Shown piece by piece: positions 51,230 through 63,792 of a stretch of 64,000 bases of DNA. Below the pieces are notes generated by a model. That model saw only the letters and a program-made list of their open reading frames with translations. It did no database searches and was not told where the DNA came from. The translations under genes were made by a program, and so were the position numbers. The stretch comes from Carettochelys insculpta (taxonomy: Eukaryota > Chordata > Testudines > Carettochelyidae). Location: NCBI RefSeq assembly GCF_033958435.1, contig NC_134138.1, positions 182,584,798-182,648,797 of the forward strand, read 5' to 3'. Each line of letters begins with the position of its first letter. Position 1 is the first letter of the stretch.

Positions 51230-53177
51230 TAATGGTATTCAGGAACTGGGTTTTACAACTCTGTGACCTTTTTCATGGGGGTCAGGTTCTCTGACCCTGT
51301 GCTGAGTCAAGTTTCTTAGCTAACAGTGCTGCAAACTGGAAAAGGGTTTATGAGTTTCTGAGAATAAAGAAAACTGGGAGCCACAGTGCTTGACCTGTTC
51401 AGTCAGCTAAAGCTTAGTGTAAAATTCAATAAAGTCTTCAATAGAGAGTGTAATGGCTCTGATCCTGTAAGCCAGCAAACACTATTTTGAGTTAGAGACT
51501 TTGATAGTTATTGAGTAATAGTAAGCTGGACATGAATTATTATTAACCTTTACCCAAGTTTGATTTTTCCCCCTAAAGGGATTATAACAATAGAAAGAGG
51601 AGAAGGGGAAATTTTTCCCCTCCTCTCAGGATTTACAGTTTATTTTATGTATCAATTTACTGTTGTATGTGCACTGAGGTGGATTACTTGGTTGGATATG
51701 TATAAATGAGGTTACTACAATCCCTTGATTTAAGTCAAAGCCTGTAGCCTTATTCATTCCAATCCTAAGGTTAGTCACCCCTCTCCCACCAAAAAATATT
51801 GCATTGTTTACAACTGTGCAGCGCAGTTGGCCCAAAATTGTGCCAACAAAATTTCGGCTATCTCTTAGCAACCACACTCCTCCCCCTCTTCCTAGGCCAT
51901 GGCTGCATCTCTGTTAGACAGCGAAATAGACAAATAATAGAACTATTTTAATGATGAACCTTTAAAAAACAATCTCATGGGCTCTGACTGGGAATAGAGA
52001 TACAGACCAGCATTGTCAGATGAAGAGAACAGAGCATCAAACCTTGATGTTTCTTGAAAAAAGCATCATACACATTGCTATATATTGTGCCTAATTCAAG
52101 TCTTTATCAAGCCTAGAGTATTAAAATAGATAAGTGCATGTCTTCTCAGGGTGGGTTTGTTTGTTTGTTTGATTTGGTACATTCTAGAGCACCATAAGCC
52201 AGACAGTCCATTAGTGAAAACTGGTATAGCTCCAGCGACCTCAGTGAAGCTATGCCCATCTGTACCAGCTGAGGATAGTTCACAGTATGACAAGAGCTGT
52301 CTTAGCAGTTTCCTGTCAAGACATATTAAATAATAACATATTCATGTGGCAGAAATTATTGGTGTGTCTCAAAATAGAATATGCCAAATAGTACAAAAGT
52401 GAATTTACTTCTGTGACGTATTTCCACATCTTTAAACAAGACTAACAGGATTCTTTTTTTAGACCACATGAATTAGTTTTGAGTAGAGATGCAATTGTTT
52501 TCGTTAAAAGCATCTGTTTCAACAGAAGTCACAAAAACTGTGAAGCATGTAGAAAAGTAGGCCCCAATCCTGCAGTTGATTGCATGCAAACAGACGGTTG
52601 CAGCTATTAATAATCCCCCTTGTGTTCAGTAGGGATATGGGTAGGTGCAGCAAACTCTATACTGTACATGCTACTGATTGTGAGAATGGAGCATTGGTCT
52701 GGATGACATTTTTGCACATTCTGAAAAGACACAAACATTGATGTGGAATCTTTTCCACCGAAACATTAGAACTACAAGAGAGAGACCAACAAGAGGACAG
52801 TTGAAATTTTACAATTGTAGGCATAGATTCTAATTGAACTCTGCTGTGCATGTCATATAGCAAACCTATTTCAGTTTTAAATTGCATAGGAACATGAGAT
52901 TGCTACTGGTCTGATTTGTCGAGGGACCTGTTGCATTAAGAGCCAAGAACAAGTGTTACATGGAAATAGCGTGTCTCCTGTTTTTGTAAGTGATGGTATT
53001 ATCTAATACAAGACCTCACAGCATTACACAAAGGAAATAAAATCACTACGGCAGGGACTGTGTCTTTGGATGCGTTTGTACACGCTTAGTACAACAAGGC
53101 CGCAATTCTGACTGGAGCCACTTCACACAAATGAAATTATAAGAAAAATAGGAAAATTATAACTGCCACTTCAAAGT

Positions 53178-53483
53178 AAAGTAGAACCTCAGTGTTACGA
53201 ACACCAGAGTTACAAATTAATCAGTCAACTGCATGGCTCATTTGGAAGTACTCAGTTAGGCAGCTAGAATGAATGACAGAAAGAAAAAAAGAACTACTAA
53301 ACATAAACTGCTAAAAATGGGAAAGCAACATTTTTCTTCTGTGTAGTAAAGTTTCAAAGCTGAATTAAATCAATGTTCAATTGTAAACTTTTGAAAGAAC
53401 CATAAAGTTTTAGAGTTACAAACATTTCAGAGTAACAAACCACCTCCATTGCTGAGGTGCTTGTAAATTTGAGGTTCTACCAT
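53178..53483. mobile_element. Tigger-like MITE, TAGAACCTCAG family
   Basis: The left end AAGTAGAACCTCAGTGTTAC and the inverse right end GGTAGAACCTCAAATTTAC match. Interior phrases TTAGAGTTACAAACATTTCA and AGAGTAACAAACCACCTCC are typical of this family. No coding content. Confidence 0.6.
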
Positions 53484-53524
53484 AATACAAATCAAACTAC
53501 AAGTGTCAGTATGATCCATTGGAT

Positions 53525-53790
53525 CTGATGATAGGACAAGAAATAATGGTCTTAAACTGCAGCAAGGGAGGTCTAAGTCAGATATTAGAAAAAACTTTCT
53601 AACTGTCCTAGTGGCTAAGCACTGGAATAAATTGTCTGGAGAAGTTGTAGTATCTCCATCACTGGAGAAATTGAAGAGCAGGTTAGACAAGCACCTGTCA
53701 GAGATGATTTAGATGATGCTCAGCCCTGTCATGAGTGCAGGGGCCTGGACTTAACGGCCTCTTGAGGTCCCTTCCAGTTCTGTGATTCTA
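53525..53790 (+). mobile_element. CR1 LINE 3' end
   Basis: CR1 phrases in order: GTCTTAAACTGCAGCAAGGG, AGGTCTAAGTCAGATATTAG, AAACTTTCTAACTG, GGAGAAGTTGTAGTATCTCC, then CTTGAGGTCCCTTCCAGTTC and TGTGATTCTATGA. It is 5'-truncated. Confidence 0.88.
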
Positions 53791-54221
53791 TGAGAGAGCA
53801 TTGGCCTGAGGGTCTGTTCCCAACTCTGGCACTGATCTGCTATGTGACTTTGGGCCAAATTTTCAGACCTTTTTTGGAACCTGATACCTTAGAAGATCTG
53901 ACCTTTCACCTTCCTGGGACTCTGTATCCTACCTTTTAGTTCCCTGAGATAGTCAGCTCTTTGAAATAAAGACTGTTTCCTACTATGTATACAGACAGTG
54001 CATAGTGGAATGGGACCTTCGTCTGAGAGCGTTGTAGGCACTGCTGTAATGGAGATAATAAATAGCTGCAGTTGGTAATTTGGTCAACAACATTTAATAA
54101 AAACAACATAGTAGTAACAACAGGAAAACTGATGTATTTTTCAAGAAATGGAGAGAGCTTTAACATTTTTAAATTGGAACTGTAAACCTGCCACTGGGGC
54201 AGGACTGGATATTGGCCATTC

Positions 54222-54687
54222 TAAGGGTGACCATCCATCCTGTTTTTGGCAGGAAGATCTCGTATTTGGGACGGCAAAAAAGGTGCCCCTACTTATTTTA
54301 GAAAAGGGACAAATTGTCCTGTATTTTCCACCAGCAACTGCACAGCTGCTGGCTGGAGAGCAGGGAGCCTACAAATTAGTCTACTTTCTCCTTCCCCAGC
54401 CCTCAGGTAAACTGGGGGTTGAGGGGGGAGTATGGGTGGCTGCCCTATCCCTGCTGCTTCCTCAGGGCCCAGGGGGTGGGGGAGGGGAAGTGCTGCGGCT
54501 GCCCTGTCCCTGCTGCTGCCTCAGGGCTCCCAGGAGCGCTGGGGGCTGCTGTGGCCCGGGGCTCAGTGAGGGCGGGCAGCTGATGCCTCTTTCCCAGTTC
54601 CCCAGGGCTTGGAGGATTTGGGAGGAGCTGCCCCACCCCCATATCTCCCTGTCCCATATTTGGGGCTGGGAGATATGGTTGCCCTAG
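54222..54687. mobile_element. MITE with TAAGGGTGACCATCC ends
   Basis: The left end CTAAGGGTGACCATCCATCC and the inverse right end CTAGGGCAACCATATCTCCC frame about 465 bases. GGGACAAATTGTCCTGTATT and CATATTTGGGGC are familiar words of a widespread tetrapod MITE. A 179-codon open frame spanning it (54148-54687) is G/C-driven and has no domain. Confidence 0.72.
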
Positions 54688-54939
54688 CCATTCTGCATCA
54701 GAACAATGTAGTTTTTGGAGAAACTCCATTTTCAAGTAAAACACAGGGGTCTTTCTCTAACAAGTAGCTTTCGTTTGAAGATGCTGAGCAGTTTGCTATG
54801 TTCAGATGAATTTTAGTGCAGAGTATTAGCAGGCACAGTACAGGTGAAATTGTCGGAAAAGCAGGCTAAATGCAATTTATTACACAGTGAGGGGAGTGGT
54901 ACATATTTATTTACGTTTGTGTTTATCTCCACATTCTAC

Positions 54940-55015
54940 TCTATCACTGGAAAAGCTCTATTGATTTCAGTGAATTTACTCTTGATTTACACCGGTGTAA
55001 GCAACAGGAGGCACT
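54940..55015 (+). repeat. old dispersed amniote repeat fragment
   Basis: Contains TTGATTTCAGTGAATTTACT and CTTGATTTACACCGGTGTAA, as in 13760-13850 and 49030-49130. Confidence 0.4.
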
Positions 55016-55929
55016 AGATTATTGATTATACAACAAATACACAACTCTGTGTGTGCATACATGCAGCACATGTGTAACATTGTACAACATAGTTAAATCT
55101 AAATCTTAGACCAGCTAATCACTATTTAATGCACAAGAACTACAGGAAAAAGAGTATCTGTAATTATCACTGCCATTAGCATGCATTGTGATTACTCAAC
55201 AAAAGCCAGAGTGGGTCCTAAGAGATGTGTTTTCATATTGAATTTATAAACAGAACTTCATGAGTAAAGTAAAATAAATAAAAATACACACAAAATAGGT
55301 GTTCTGGACCTACCCCTGAGGATCTGACACTGTAGCAGTTTCTGTGGTGGATCGTATTTTCAAGTGGTGTACGCCACTTAGAACTCAGCATGGTTAAATT
55401 TTTATGATACATACACCAAGCGGCAAGGTGTTAAACCATTCAGATGCTGAGCTTTATTTATAGCACCTGTCCATCCATTCCCTCCCCAACCCTCCGGCAG
55501 TTAATAGAAAGATTCATGATTCTTCATGGTTGTCTATCTCATGTCTGACAGCACCGACTGCCCTGCTAAAGCAAGTCACTATCTATAATTGATATCCTTC
55601 TATGGAATAGGGTGCCGGCTGCAATTGAAGGGTTTTGCTGAAAGCTCTTAAATCCTGACAAGTTCTGCCCTTGTTCTGGTTCAGTCACTGAGCTACACTG
55701 CTGGAATTCCAGGGTTGTTGGAACTTGGTGCAAAAGGGATGCATGTGTTTCACATTAGCAAATCACAAAGTTGGAGAGCAGTATTCGGGCCTGGGCTATG
55801 TTCCCCTGCCAGGTAGTCTCATTTGCAGTACATCGCACTTCTGAAACGCTTGCTTACTTCCACTGCTGTGTGAACATGTGTGTTATATACTTCTTTCTGG
55901 ACATGCTTCCAAAAAAAAAAACAATCTTA

Positions 55930-56450
55930 TTTATTTTAGAACTTCAGTTTGCTGCCGGGGTCTTTATCATGCAGCTGTTTAATTAATTTCTCTGCCCAGT
56001 GAGATATTATAATTGGGCTTAGCTGAGCTCAAGTTTGTTTGAAATATTTGATAAATATTCTCTTACACCCAGAAGGTAATTACATACTGTATTTTTTTTA
56101 AATCTAATTTTTTGTTGCAGTTTGTCTCTCTCACCCCTCCCCCCAAAAATATTGCAAACGTTTTAGACATTACAGATAAAAATTTGTGGAATAAAATTGT
56201 CCTTAAAGAAAATGACTGACATTATTGATAAATATGCGCACAATGGCAATCAGAAAAATGCAACATTGTTTCTCAACGCTCCCCTGCAGGCTGGGTAGCC
56301 TTTGTAATTGTTCTTTTATTTGAAAACATAAATAGTTCTGCTTGAAGAACTAGAGACCTATTTTTGTTAGTATTTTTCCCAGCAGTAAAATCCTTTAATG
56401 GTTCTTGTGCTTGATTATGTGAGATCAAGAAGAACTAGACTCAGATGCAC
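55930..56450 (+). promoter_or_regulatory. candidate conserved noncoding element, intron 10
   Basis: A long repeat-free block with GCTGTTTAATTAATTTCTC, GACATTATTGATAAATATGC, GCACAATGGCAATCAGAAAA and CTTTAATGGTTCTTGTGC. Low repeat content and clustered homeobox-type cores suggest an enhancer. Human GLI3 intron 10 is known to contain conserved enhancers. Correspondence was not tested. Confidence 0.45.
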
Positions 56451-56914
56451 TGTGTACATTTTCCTTTTTAGTTTCTGGAGTCTTCCTGTGCATTTGCAAG
56501 GCTAGGTTGGCAGAGCCAAGGATGGACCAATACTGCTGCCCTTGCACTGCACTGAACGCAAACCTTCTATTGTAACTAGTTTTTGTGTTCAGGAAATGGG
56601 AAGGCAGCTTGTACTTTATGGACACTTCTTGGCATATAAACAAGAGCCAGCCACAGTCTGACTCTTCATATTTACAAAGGTCAGTCTGTGGTATGTAGAA
56701 TGGCCTGTACCCAATAGGATGTGCCAGGTATTGGAACAAATCAGAAGAGCCAACATGTGGCATTTCCTCCATTGACTTTCTTCCAGATTCTTCCTTTGAG
56801 GAATTGGATTGCATCTCACTCTCACAAAGGAGGTAGAGGCTTCTGCCCCCAAACCAGCCCATGCTGCCATAGATAGGCTACCCTTCAGGTCATCTAAGCC
56901 AAGCTTTTCAGGAG

Positions 56915-57100
56915 TAACCAGTGATTTTTGGGTGCCTCAATCTATGAATACCCAATCTGAGAATCCTTAAAATAGTCCTGATTTTTCAAGCACTGCTAAG
57001 TACTCATCCACTTAATATCAGGGTCTTTTAAGGTGACTCAAGAGGGCAACCCAAAAATGGAAGAATGCGAAATTACTAGTTACTTTTGAAAATCTCGGCT
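56915..57100 (+). repeat. old dispersed repeat fragment
   Basis: Contains CAGTGATTTTTGGGTGCCTC, AACTAGTTACTTTTGAAAATC-like text and CTCGGCTATT, related to 37290-37440. The class is unknown. Confidence 0.4.
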
Positions 57101-58975
57101 ATTGTGTTTCTGCACTGCCTGCGGGTACTATCTCTGTTCCCTTTTGGAATGGCTGATATGGGCAGTGATTGGACAGAGCTCCCCCTCCCTACCTGTGGGT
57201 TGCCAGTGCATGAAAGGGATTTTGTTCCCCACACCGGAGCTAGCAGCAGATACTAGCACAGATAAGTACTATTCACATGAGTAAGAAGTTGCAGGGTCAG
57301 ACTGTGACTGATGCACCTGTGAGCACACGCAAGAAAAAGTCTTTGAGAATCTAATGACCAAGGGAGCAAACAGACCTGTGCAGACTAGGATGGCAGGTTT
57401 ACACTGTCATCAGTTTAGCTGTGCTTTTGTCACCTTGCTTTAAATAGACTGTTACCCATACAACTCATCTCAAATGTGGCTAGTCAACTGCTGTAGTCTT
57501 CCTTTCTTTGCTCTACCCTGACAGTGTATGTGGGTACCATCTGCAAAGGGACAGCTGCAAGAACTAAGGGCTTAATTATCTAAATGAGCCTAATGAGGTG
57601 TATTTAATGTATTTTTTATATGAAAGGTCTTTTTTCAGTGTGTTATGCTGATTTATTCAGATTTATCACAGTATCACCTAGCAGCCTCTACTAGGTCAGA
57701 AATTCATGGTGCTTAGCAGTGTAAAAACATGACATCTCCTGCCCCAAATCATTCACTTACATTTTCTTTCACCTATAAGGACAGAAGAAGAGATCTGACC
57801 ATCATTTTGAATCATTATTTTCTAGGTTGAGCATTTTATATATAACAATGTTATTTTTTCCTTATTGGGTCTGGACTTTGCTCATTTACAAAATGTGGAG
57901 AACTAATACTACAGGTCAGAGAAATCTTTCGCACGGTAGGGTGAGCTGGCTGAAATCCATATCCTTGACTTGATGATGGGGATGGGAGGAAGCTTTTTAG
58001 AGGTAAGCGAGAACTATGGAAAAGTTTTTCAGCACCTGGTCTGTTTGTTTTGTAATTGTCCCCAGATCTGGAATGAAAGTAAGGGGAAGCGCAGGCAGTG
58101 AGGGTTTTTGGTGAATTTTTAGTTCTTAGATTTTGAATCCCCACCCCAAGTTTGTTTAAAAAAGTGATTATAAGGAGGAATGCCCAACTTCTTGCACAGG
58201 TTCAGCAGGCACAAGCTGCCAACTCTTTGACTAGAGTGTATGTGTGTGGAGTTGTTGTTTGTAGGAGTAAAAAGGCTCAAAGAACTTGCACTTTTTTTTT
58301 TCTTTAGACGTTTCGGATAGAATGTTTTGTTGAAAAATATACTAGTAAATTACATCCCGGACCTCTGACCCCTATCAAAAGTAACTGTGAGAGCTCTTGG
58401 TTTCGAGGCTAAGTAACTCCAGACTCACTTAATGGCTGCCAAACAGCTGTTTTCCACATGCAGCATGCAAAGTCAGGAGCCTTGAGGGTCTGGCACATCC
58501 CCATCTACCTTCAAAATGTATCTTTTCTGTGGTCTGCAGGCGGCCAGTCTGTTGGAGTGATCATGCCTTGTGCAGCCCAGGGCTGTATTGAGAGGAGCTA
58601 TGCTTTCTTGCTCACTCGGTGCCTGACCCTAAGCCTTGAGGAGACTGTGGAAATACTTCCATTGATGCCAGTGAGCATTGGACTGGGTCCCCAAAATGGT
58701 CCGTTCCAGAGTGTATATATAAGCTGTGGATTATGGCCACCAGTGAGCCCTTGAGGAAAAAACAATTGGGTCATTCTGTCTGTGTTTATTTTTTTAAATA
58801 GAAAGAGCACTACAAATACCCCACTCCCAAAACTGTGAGGACTTAAAAGGGGATTTAGAGAGAGACATGAAATCAGTTCCGTTTTAATTGCTCTATAATT
58901 AGCACTTCTCTTTCAGCATGGTTAAACCTTGTTACTGTACTACTGCTCTCCACTTGTGCTGTGGGGGCCAGGGAG

Positions 58976-59656
58976 GCTGTGTCTACACGTGCACACTACT
59001 TCGAAGTAGCGGCACCAACTTCGAAATAGCGCCCGTCACGGCTACACGTGATGGGCGCTATTTCGAAGTTGAAATCGATGTTAGGTGGCGAGATGTCGAA
59101 GTCGCTAACCCCATGAGGGGATGGGAATAGCGCCCTACTTCGAAGTTGAACGTCGAAGTAGGGCACGTGTAGACGATCCGCGTCCCGCACCATTGAAATA
59201 GCGGGGTCCGCCATGGCGGCCATCAGCTGAGGGGTTGAGAGACACTCTCTCTCCAGCCCCTGCGGGGCTCTATGGTCATCGTGTACAGCAGCCCTTAGCC
59301 CAGGGCTTCTGGCTGCTGCTGCGGCAGCTGGGGATCCATGCTGCATGCACAGGGTCTGCAACCAGTTGTCGGCTCTGTGGATCTTGTGTTGTTTAGTGCA
59401 ACTGTGTCTGTGAGGGGCCCTTTAAGGGAGTGGCTTGCTGTTGAGTCCGCCCTGTGACCCTGTCTGCAGCTGTTCCTGGCACCCTTATTTCGATGTGTGC
59501 TACTTTGGCGTGTAGACATTCCCTCGCAGCGCCTATTTCGATGTGGTGCTGCCCAACGTCGAAGTTGAACGTCGACGTTGCCAGCCCTGGAGGACGTGTA
59601 GACGTTATTCATCGAAATAGCCTATTTCGATGTAGTGTGCACGTGTAGACATAGCT
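58976..59656. mobile_element. large MITE, GCTRTGTCTACACGTG ends, TTCGAA-rich
   Basis: The left end GCTGTGTCTACACGTGCACA and the inverse right end GCTATGTCTACACGTGCACA are near-perfect terminal repeats. TTCGAAGT and ATTTCGA words recur at least ten times, so the element is unusually rich in CpG for this window. It is about 680 bases with several short open frames and no transposase. Confidence 0.8.
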
Positions 59657-60142
59657 GGAAACGGAAAAGAACAAGGAGCTGCAAAACACAGTTTAATGAA
59701 CACAAATAGCCGCACAGGTGGGAAGGTCCAAGTATGATGCAATGCAAAGGGCGTTGTTGTGCTTCTTAAGTACAAAAAGTATAGGGGTTTCTTGCAGAAA
59801 TTAATATTTTTGGGACGTTCATTAGCTGGTTTGCTTAGCTGTGCCATCACACTGGCAACTTCTTTCTACTTAATACGATGGTTAAAACAGCAGTTGAGGA
59901 CCAAATCCTGAATATGCTGCCCAAATAAGCAGTGCTTAGTCAAATGTGCTGAAAGGGCAAAGCAACAGGCTGTTCCGCACCCATGTGTCATAGCTGGAGC
60001 AAAACAGATTGCTGCCTGCTAGTGCAGTGTGCTGGGAAGAGCACACATGGGCTAGCAGATATACACTGAGTGAAATTCACTCCTGTGCAGAAAGCTGCTG
60101 CAGAGAATGGCTTTGACACAGGATAGAGTAGTATCCATCTAA

Positions 60143-60649
60143 CACAACAGCCAGAGTCTATACTCCAAGAATACCAGTCCTGGAACCTTTCCCTGCAACA
60201 AAGCCCGCTGCCAGCTTTGTCCACATATCTTCTCTGGAAATACCATCACTGGACCTAACCAGGTTACTCACAGAATCACAGGCACTTTCTCATGCTCCTC
60301 TACTAACATCATATATGCCATCATGTGCCAACAATGCCCAGATGCTTTGTATATTGGACAGACTTCTAACTCCCTTAGACAAAGGGTCAATGGGCACAAA
60401 ACAGACATCAAAACACTCCAGATCCACAAACCAGTTAGTCAACATTTTAATGGAATGGGGCATTCTGTCAATGACCTAAAGGTATGTGTGTTACTGAAGA
60501 AGAATTATCGCACTGTTCTGGAAAGGGAAACAGCCGAGCTGGCTCTTATATTCAAATTCGGCACATTAACACATGGTTTAAATCGTGATGGGAACTTTCT
60601 GAGTCACTATAGGGGCTCGTCTGCATGCTTGGCTCAGTCTAATTCTTGA
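60143..60649 (+). pseudogene. Penelope-like element C-terminal fragment with GIY-YIG endonuclease
   Basis: An open frame of 168 codons before a TGA (60647-60649), with no start of its own. It begins inside the element and shows CNKARCQLCPH, a Cys/His finger typical of Penelope-like elements, then a GIY-YIG-type nuclease with LYIGQTSNSLRQR, NGHKTDI and RETAELALIFKFG, followed by LTHGLNRDGNF. GIY-YIG nucleases of these elements cut target DNA during integration. The reverse transcriptase part is missing, so the copy is truncated. It lies on the same strand as GLI3 in intron 10 and is not a host exon. Confidence 0.85.
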
Positions 60650-60860
60650 CCTTCCCCCCCACCCCTCCACTCTCTGATTTGCTCACCTTGATTATCTTTT
60701 CCTGATTTGTCCTCCTTGCTTACCGTTTTTGGTTCTCTGTGCCTTAAATATTGAGTCAGTTCTGGTCTGGCTATGGTCTGAAGAAGTGGGTCTGTCCCAC
60801 GAAAGCTCACCTAATAAACTGTTTTGCTAGTCTTTAAAGTGCTACTTCACTGCTTTAAGT
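60650..60860 (+). mobile_element. Penelope-like element 3' tail with hammerhead-like stem
   Basis: Follows the GIY-YIG frame. The core CTGAAGA (60778-60784), a GTGGG/CCCAC stem, and GAAA (60801-60804) resemble a hammerhead ribozyme, with one core change (A for T). The tail ends CTTTAAAGTGCTACTTCACTGC. Confidence 0.7.
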
Positions 60861-61869
60861 TATTATATGTGTAAATGCTTGATCAGGCATCAAAATGGCA
60901 ACTTTGAATGTGGCAGTGAAGGCTTGCTGGGTGTGTCGTTAAATGTATCTGATGCATTTTAGACAGTTCTGAAAATTTGGCACTAAAATTTCGGTCATTC
61001 TGCACCCTTTATTCCTTTATCGTTTTTTTTCCATTTTCAGAAACTTTTATTTGTGTAACTTAATAGAAACAAGCCGTGGGTCCCTTTATCTCAATGGAAT
61101 AAAATCAGTGATTTTGCTATGCAACTTTTATACTCGTGTGACTTTTCCTCAAGGTGCTGGTCATCTAATCAATAAAATGAATGGGTGGTGATTTTTGTCA
61201 GAAGTGGGTAGGTTTGGTGGTGAGTGCTGTAGGTATGGGGGTTTGCATAGACCATTCTTACATATATCACTGGGCTGAGATGCCATAGTTTTTAGAGTGA
61301 GATAAAGTAGTCAAGCTGAAAATGAAACAAAGCTGTAACTGTATTCCTCCTTGTGTTTAGCAGAGATAAACTTCAGTGGAGTCTCGATGCTGCTCTGTTT
61401 GGCTTCTGGCAGCAGCTTTAATTGGTAAAATGCAGATTTTTTTTTTTTTTTGATCAAGAGAGGATTATTCTTGTTATCAGTCTGGATCATCTTATTTCAA
61501 GATGAAAAGGCTTTGCTGAATTACAGATGCCAACATTTTTACAAAGCGCACTGGCGATTGACATCTCAAAGAGAAAGTATGATTTATTAGCCTATAATGG
61601 CTAACACTGAGCACTAGTTTAGGTCCCACTGATTTGTGGAATTGCTTAATATGAATTGCCTTTTGGTGTAATCCAAGCCCCAGGTTTCTCAAATTTAGCA
61701 TGTAAAGTGAATATAACATTTTGTACCAGCAAAAGTGTTGGGGGGAAGGGAGAATAAAGAGCAAAAAACAAGAAGAAGAAAGAAAACCAGCTTTTAGATC
61801 CATCTTGGTGGTGCTCTTTACAGTAGTTTGGCTGATAAGCTGGCAGGGTAAAGATTAATAACAAGGCTT

Positions 61870-62230
61870 GTCGCTATCAGTACCTGCTTGTCGATTCTCT
61901 GTAACAGGGCTGTCTGTTCAGCATGGAAATTATTGATTAAGTAAAAATTGCTATTAGATTGTGATGTGATCCATAATCACAAACAATGGTGGACATTCCT
62001 CTTTCACATCCTGAGCCATGCATCAAGTTTTCCCTTGCAGTCATTTATATTGTGCTGACACTTGGGCTCATTAGGTTTAGCCTCTCTTACATGTGTCAAG
62101 AAAGTGCTAAAAGAACAAGCAGCAGCAGCATGGTGGCAGGTGGGAACCCATTAAATTTTTAGGTGGAAGGAGGAGATTAAACGGCCCTGCAAGGTCCAGC
62201 CATTCCTTTTAGTTAGCAGCTTACCTGCAA
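61870..62230 (+). promoter_or_regulatory. candidate conserved noncoding element, intron 10
   Basis: A repeat-free block with GGAAATTATTGATTAAGTAA, TGTGATCCATAATCACAAAC, TATTGTGCTGACACTTGGGC and CATGGTGGCAGGTGGGAACC. Site density suggests an enhancer. This is inference. Confidence 0.4.
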
Positions 62231-62417
62231 CCATGCTTTTCTCTGCATCTGGGCCTGATCCAACTTCCACTGAATTTCGTGAGTGTTTAGACTTACATTC
62301 CAATGAGAGCAGGATCAGGCCCTACCAATATCAATCCACTAAATTGGGGCCTGGCCTGTCTAACATTTTTGTCCAGCTCACCTTGACTCCCATTAGTTGA
62401 GGAAAACACTAAAAAGA

Positions 62418-63110
62418 TAGGTGGCAACCTGCAACTTCGGAGCTGCCTGCAGCTCTTTGGCTGCCCGCTTGCAATCTCTGGGCCAATAAAAATCCTGTGG
62501 TGCAGCAGGGTGTTCTGACAAGCTGCCTCCCTGTCATGGTCCCAGCCCCATGCTGCTCCCAGAAGCGTCTGGCTGCTGCTGGCAATTCTCTGCATTCTCC
62601 TGGTGGCAGGGGGGAAGCAGCTCTGTGCATTTCCCCTGCCCCCGCAGAGTCCTCCAAGCTCCCGTTGGCCAAAGACAGTTATAGGGGACAGTGCGTACGG
62701 GCAGGGCAGTGCACAGAGACCCACTGCCTTTCCCCTCTCCCCCCCAGGGGTTCACAGAAACCCACCAGTAGCAGTTGGCTGCCTCCAGGTGCACTGTGGG
62801 CCACGGCATACAGGTACCTCCTGCCTGAGCCCTGCTACACTGCTGGCTGGGAGCGATCTGTGGTAAGCACCTCCAGGCCAGAGCCTGCATCTGCAACCCA
62901 ACTCCCTCCCGCACCCTGTACTGCCTCCTGCATCCCGATCCCCTGCCTCAGCCTGGAGCCCCCTCCAGCACCAAACTCCCAGAGCCCCCACCCCTCAGCT
63001 TTTCCTGGTCCTCTACATCCTGCACCCGCACGCAGCTCCCCTCTGTGCCCAAACTCCCTCCCAGACCTTGCGTCCTCTCCATTAGTATAGTAGAAATGTG
63101 TTGCCCATGA
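62418..63110. mobile_element. hAT-type element, GGCAACCTGCAACTTCGGAG left end
   Basis: The left end AGGTGGCAACCTGCAACTTC and the inverse right end CATGGGCAACACATTTCTAC resemble hAT termini. The C-rich second half (CCAACTCCCTCCCGCACCC) is typical of a turtle hAT family. Ser/Pro-rich frames at 62293-63128 on both strands reflect the composition and have no domain. Confidence 0.6.
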
Positions 63111-63734
63111 CAACTTATCAGAATTCAAGGAGTGGCCCCCTTCTTATGAAAATTATTGTTTGTCTTTACTCTGAATGCTCATTAGTCCATTGATTCTGTT
63201 GCACAGTTATCATTCACATGAATTAACGTGAGAGGCTCAAGTTTGCCCACAGCAGGATTAGGTAGGAAAATGTTAATGCAGACAGGGAAGTCAAATATAG
63301 TCTGCACCCTGCTTTTCACCTGAGACTGTGTTGCTTCAGTTGAGAGGCTTCCTCAGTTTAGGATTCCTCAACTACGATTGCTGCAGTTAGGTATATTTCA
63401 GCTTAGGATAAATGAAATAAGCAGCTGATGTTCTCACTCTGCTCCTCACAGAACATACTTCTTGGGCATGATACCAAATTTTCCCTTCCTGCAGTTAACC
63501 TTTATTCTTAAATAACAACAAAACCCACAGACCTTAGAATAATTTTCCTCCCATGGCAGGCTGTTTCTCCCTTTAAGACTTCTGTCTGTCTGTCATGCCC
63601 TCTGTCTCTGTCTAAATATTTCTTTGTCAGAGCTAATCAGGACCAGCTTGTCTGGCTGCATGGGAGAGTCATCAGAATAGCTCTGCATCTTTATGAAGGT
63701 TACTAAAATCTGAAACCAGGGTGAGCCTGTAGAA

Positions 63735-63792
63735 CCTGGCAACCTGCAACAGGATGACCTCTCAAGGTCCCTTCCGGTTCTGTGGTACGATG
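63735..63792 (+). mobile_element. CR1 LINE 3' tail fragment
   Basis: AGGATGACCTCTCAAGGTCC followed by CTTCCGGTTCTGTGGTACGA is the CR1 3' end, as in 53525-53790. It is severely 5'-truncated. Confidence 0.6.

Noticed and set aside
54148..54687. 179-codon open frame on the + strand
   Set aside because: It lies almost exactly inside a GC-rich MITE, has no domain and no splice signals linking it to GLI3.
56425..56862. 145-codon open frame on the minus strand in intron 10
   Set aside because: No recognisable domain, no family resemblance, and no evidence of splicing or a promoter.
58996..59648. Several open frames of 64-121 codons on both strands
   Set aside because: All lie inside the TTCGAA-rich MITE.
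62497..63090. 197-codon Ser/Pro-rich open frame, with opposing frames on the other strand
   Set aside because: The sequence is the C-rich interior of a hAT-type element. The protein is low complexity and lacks a domain.
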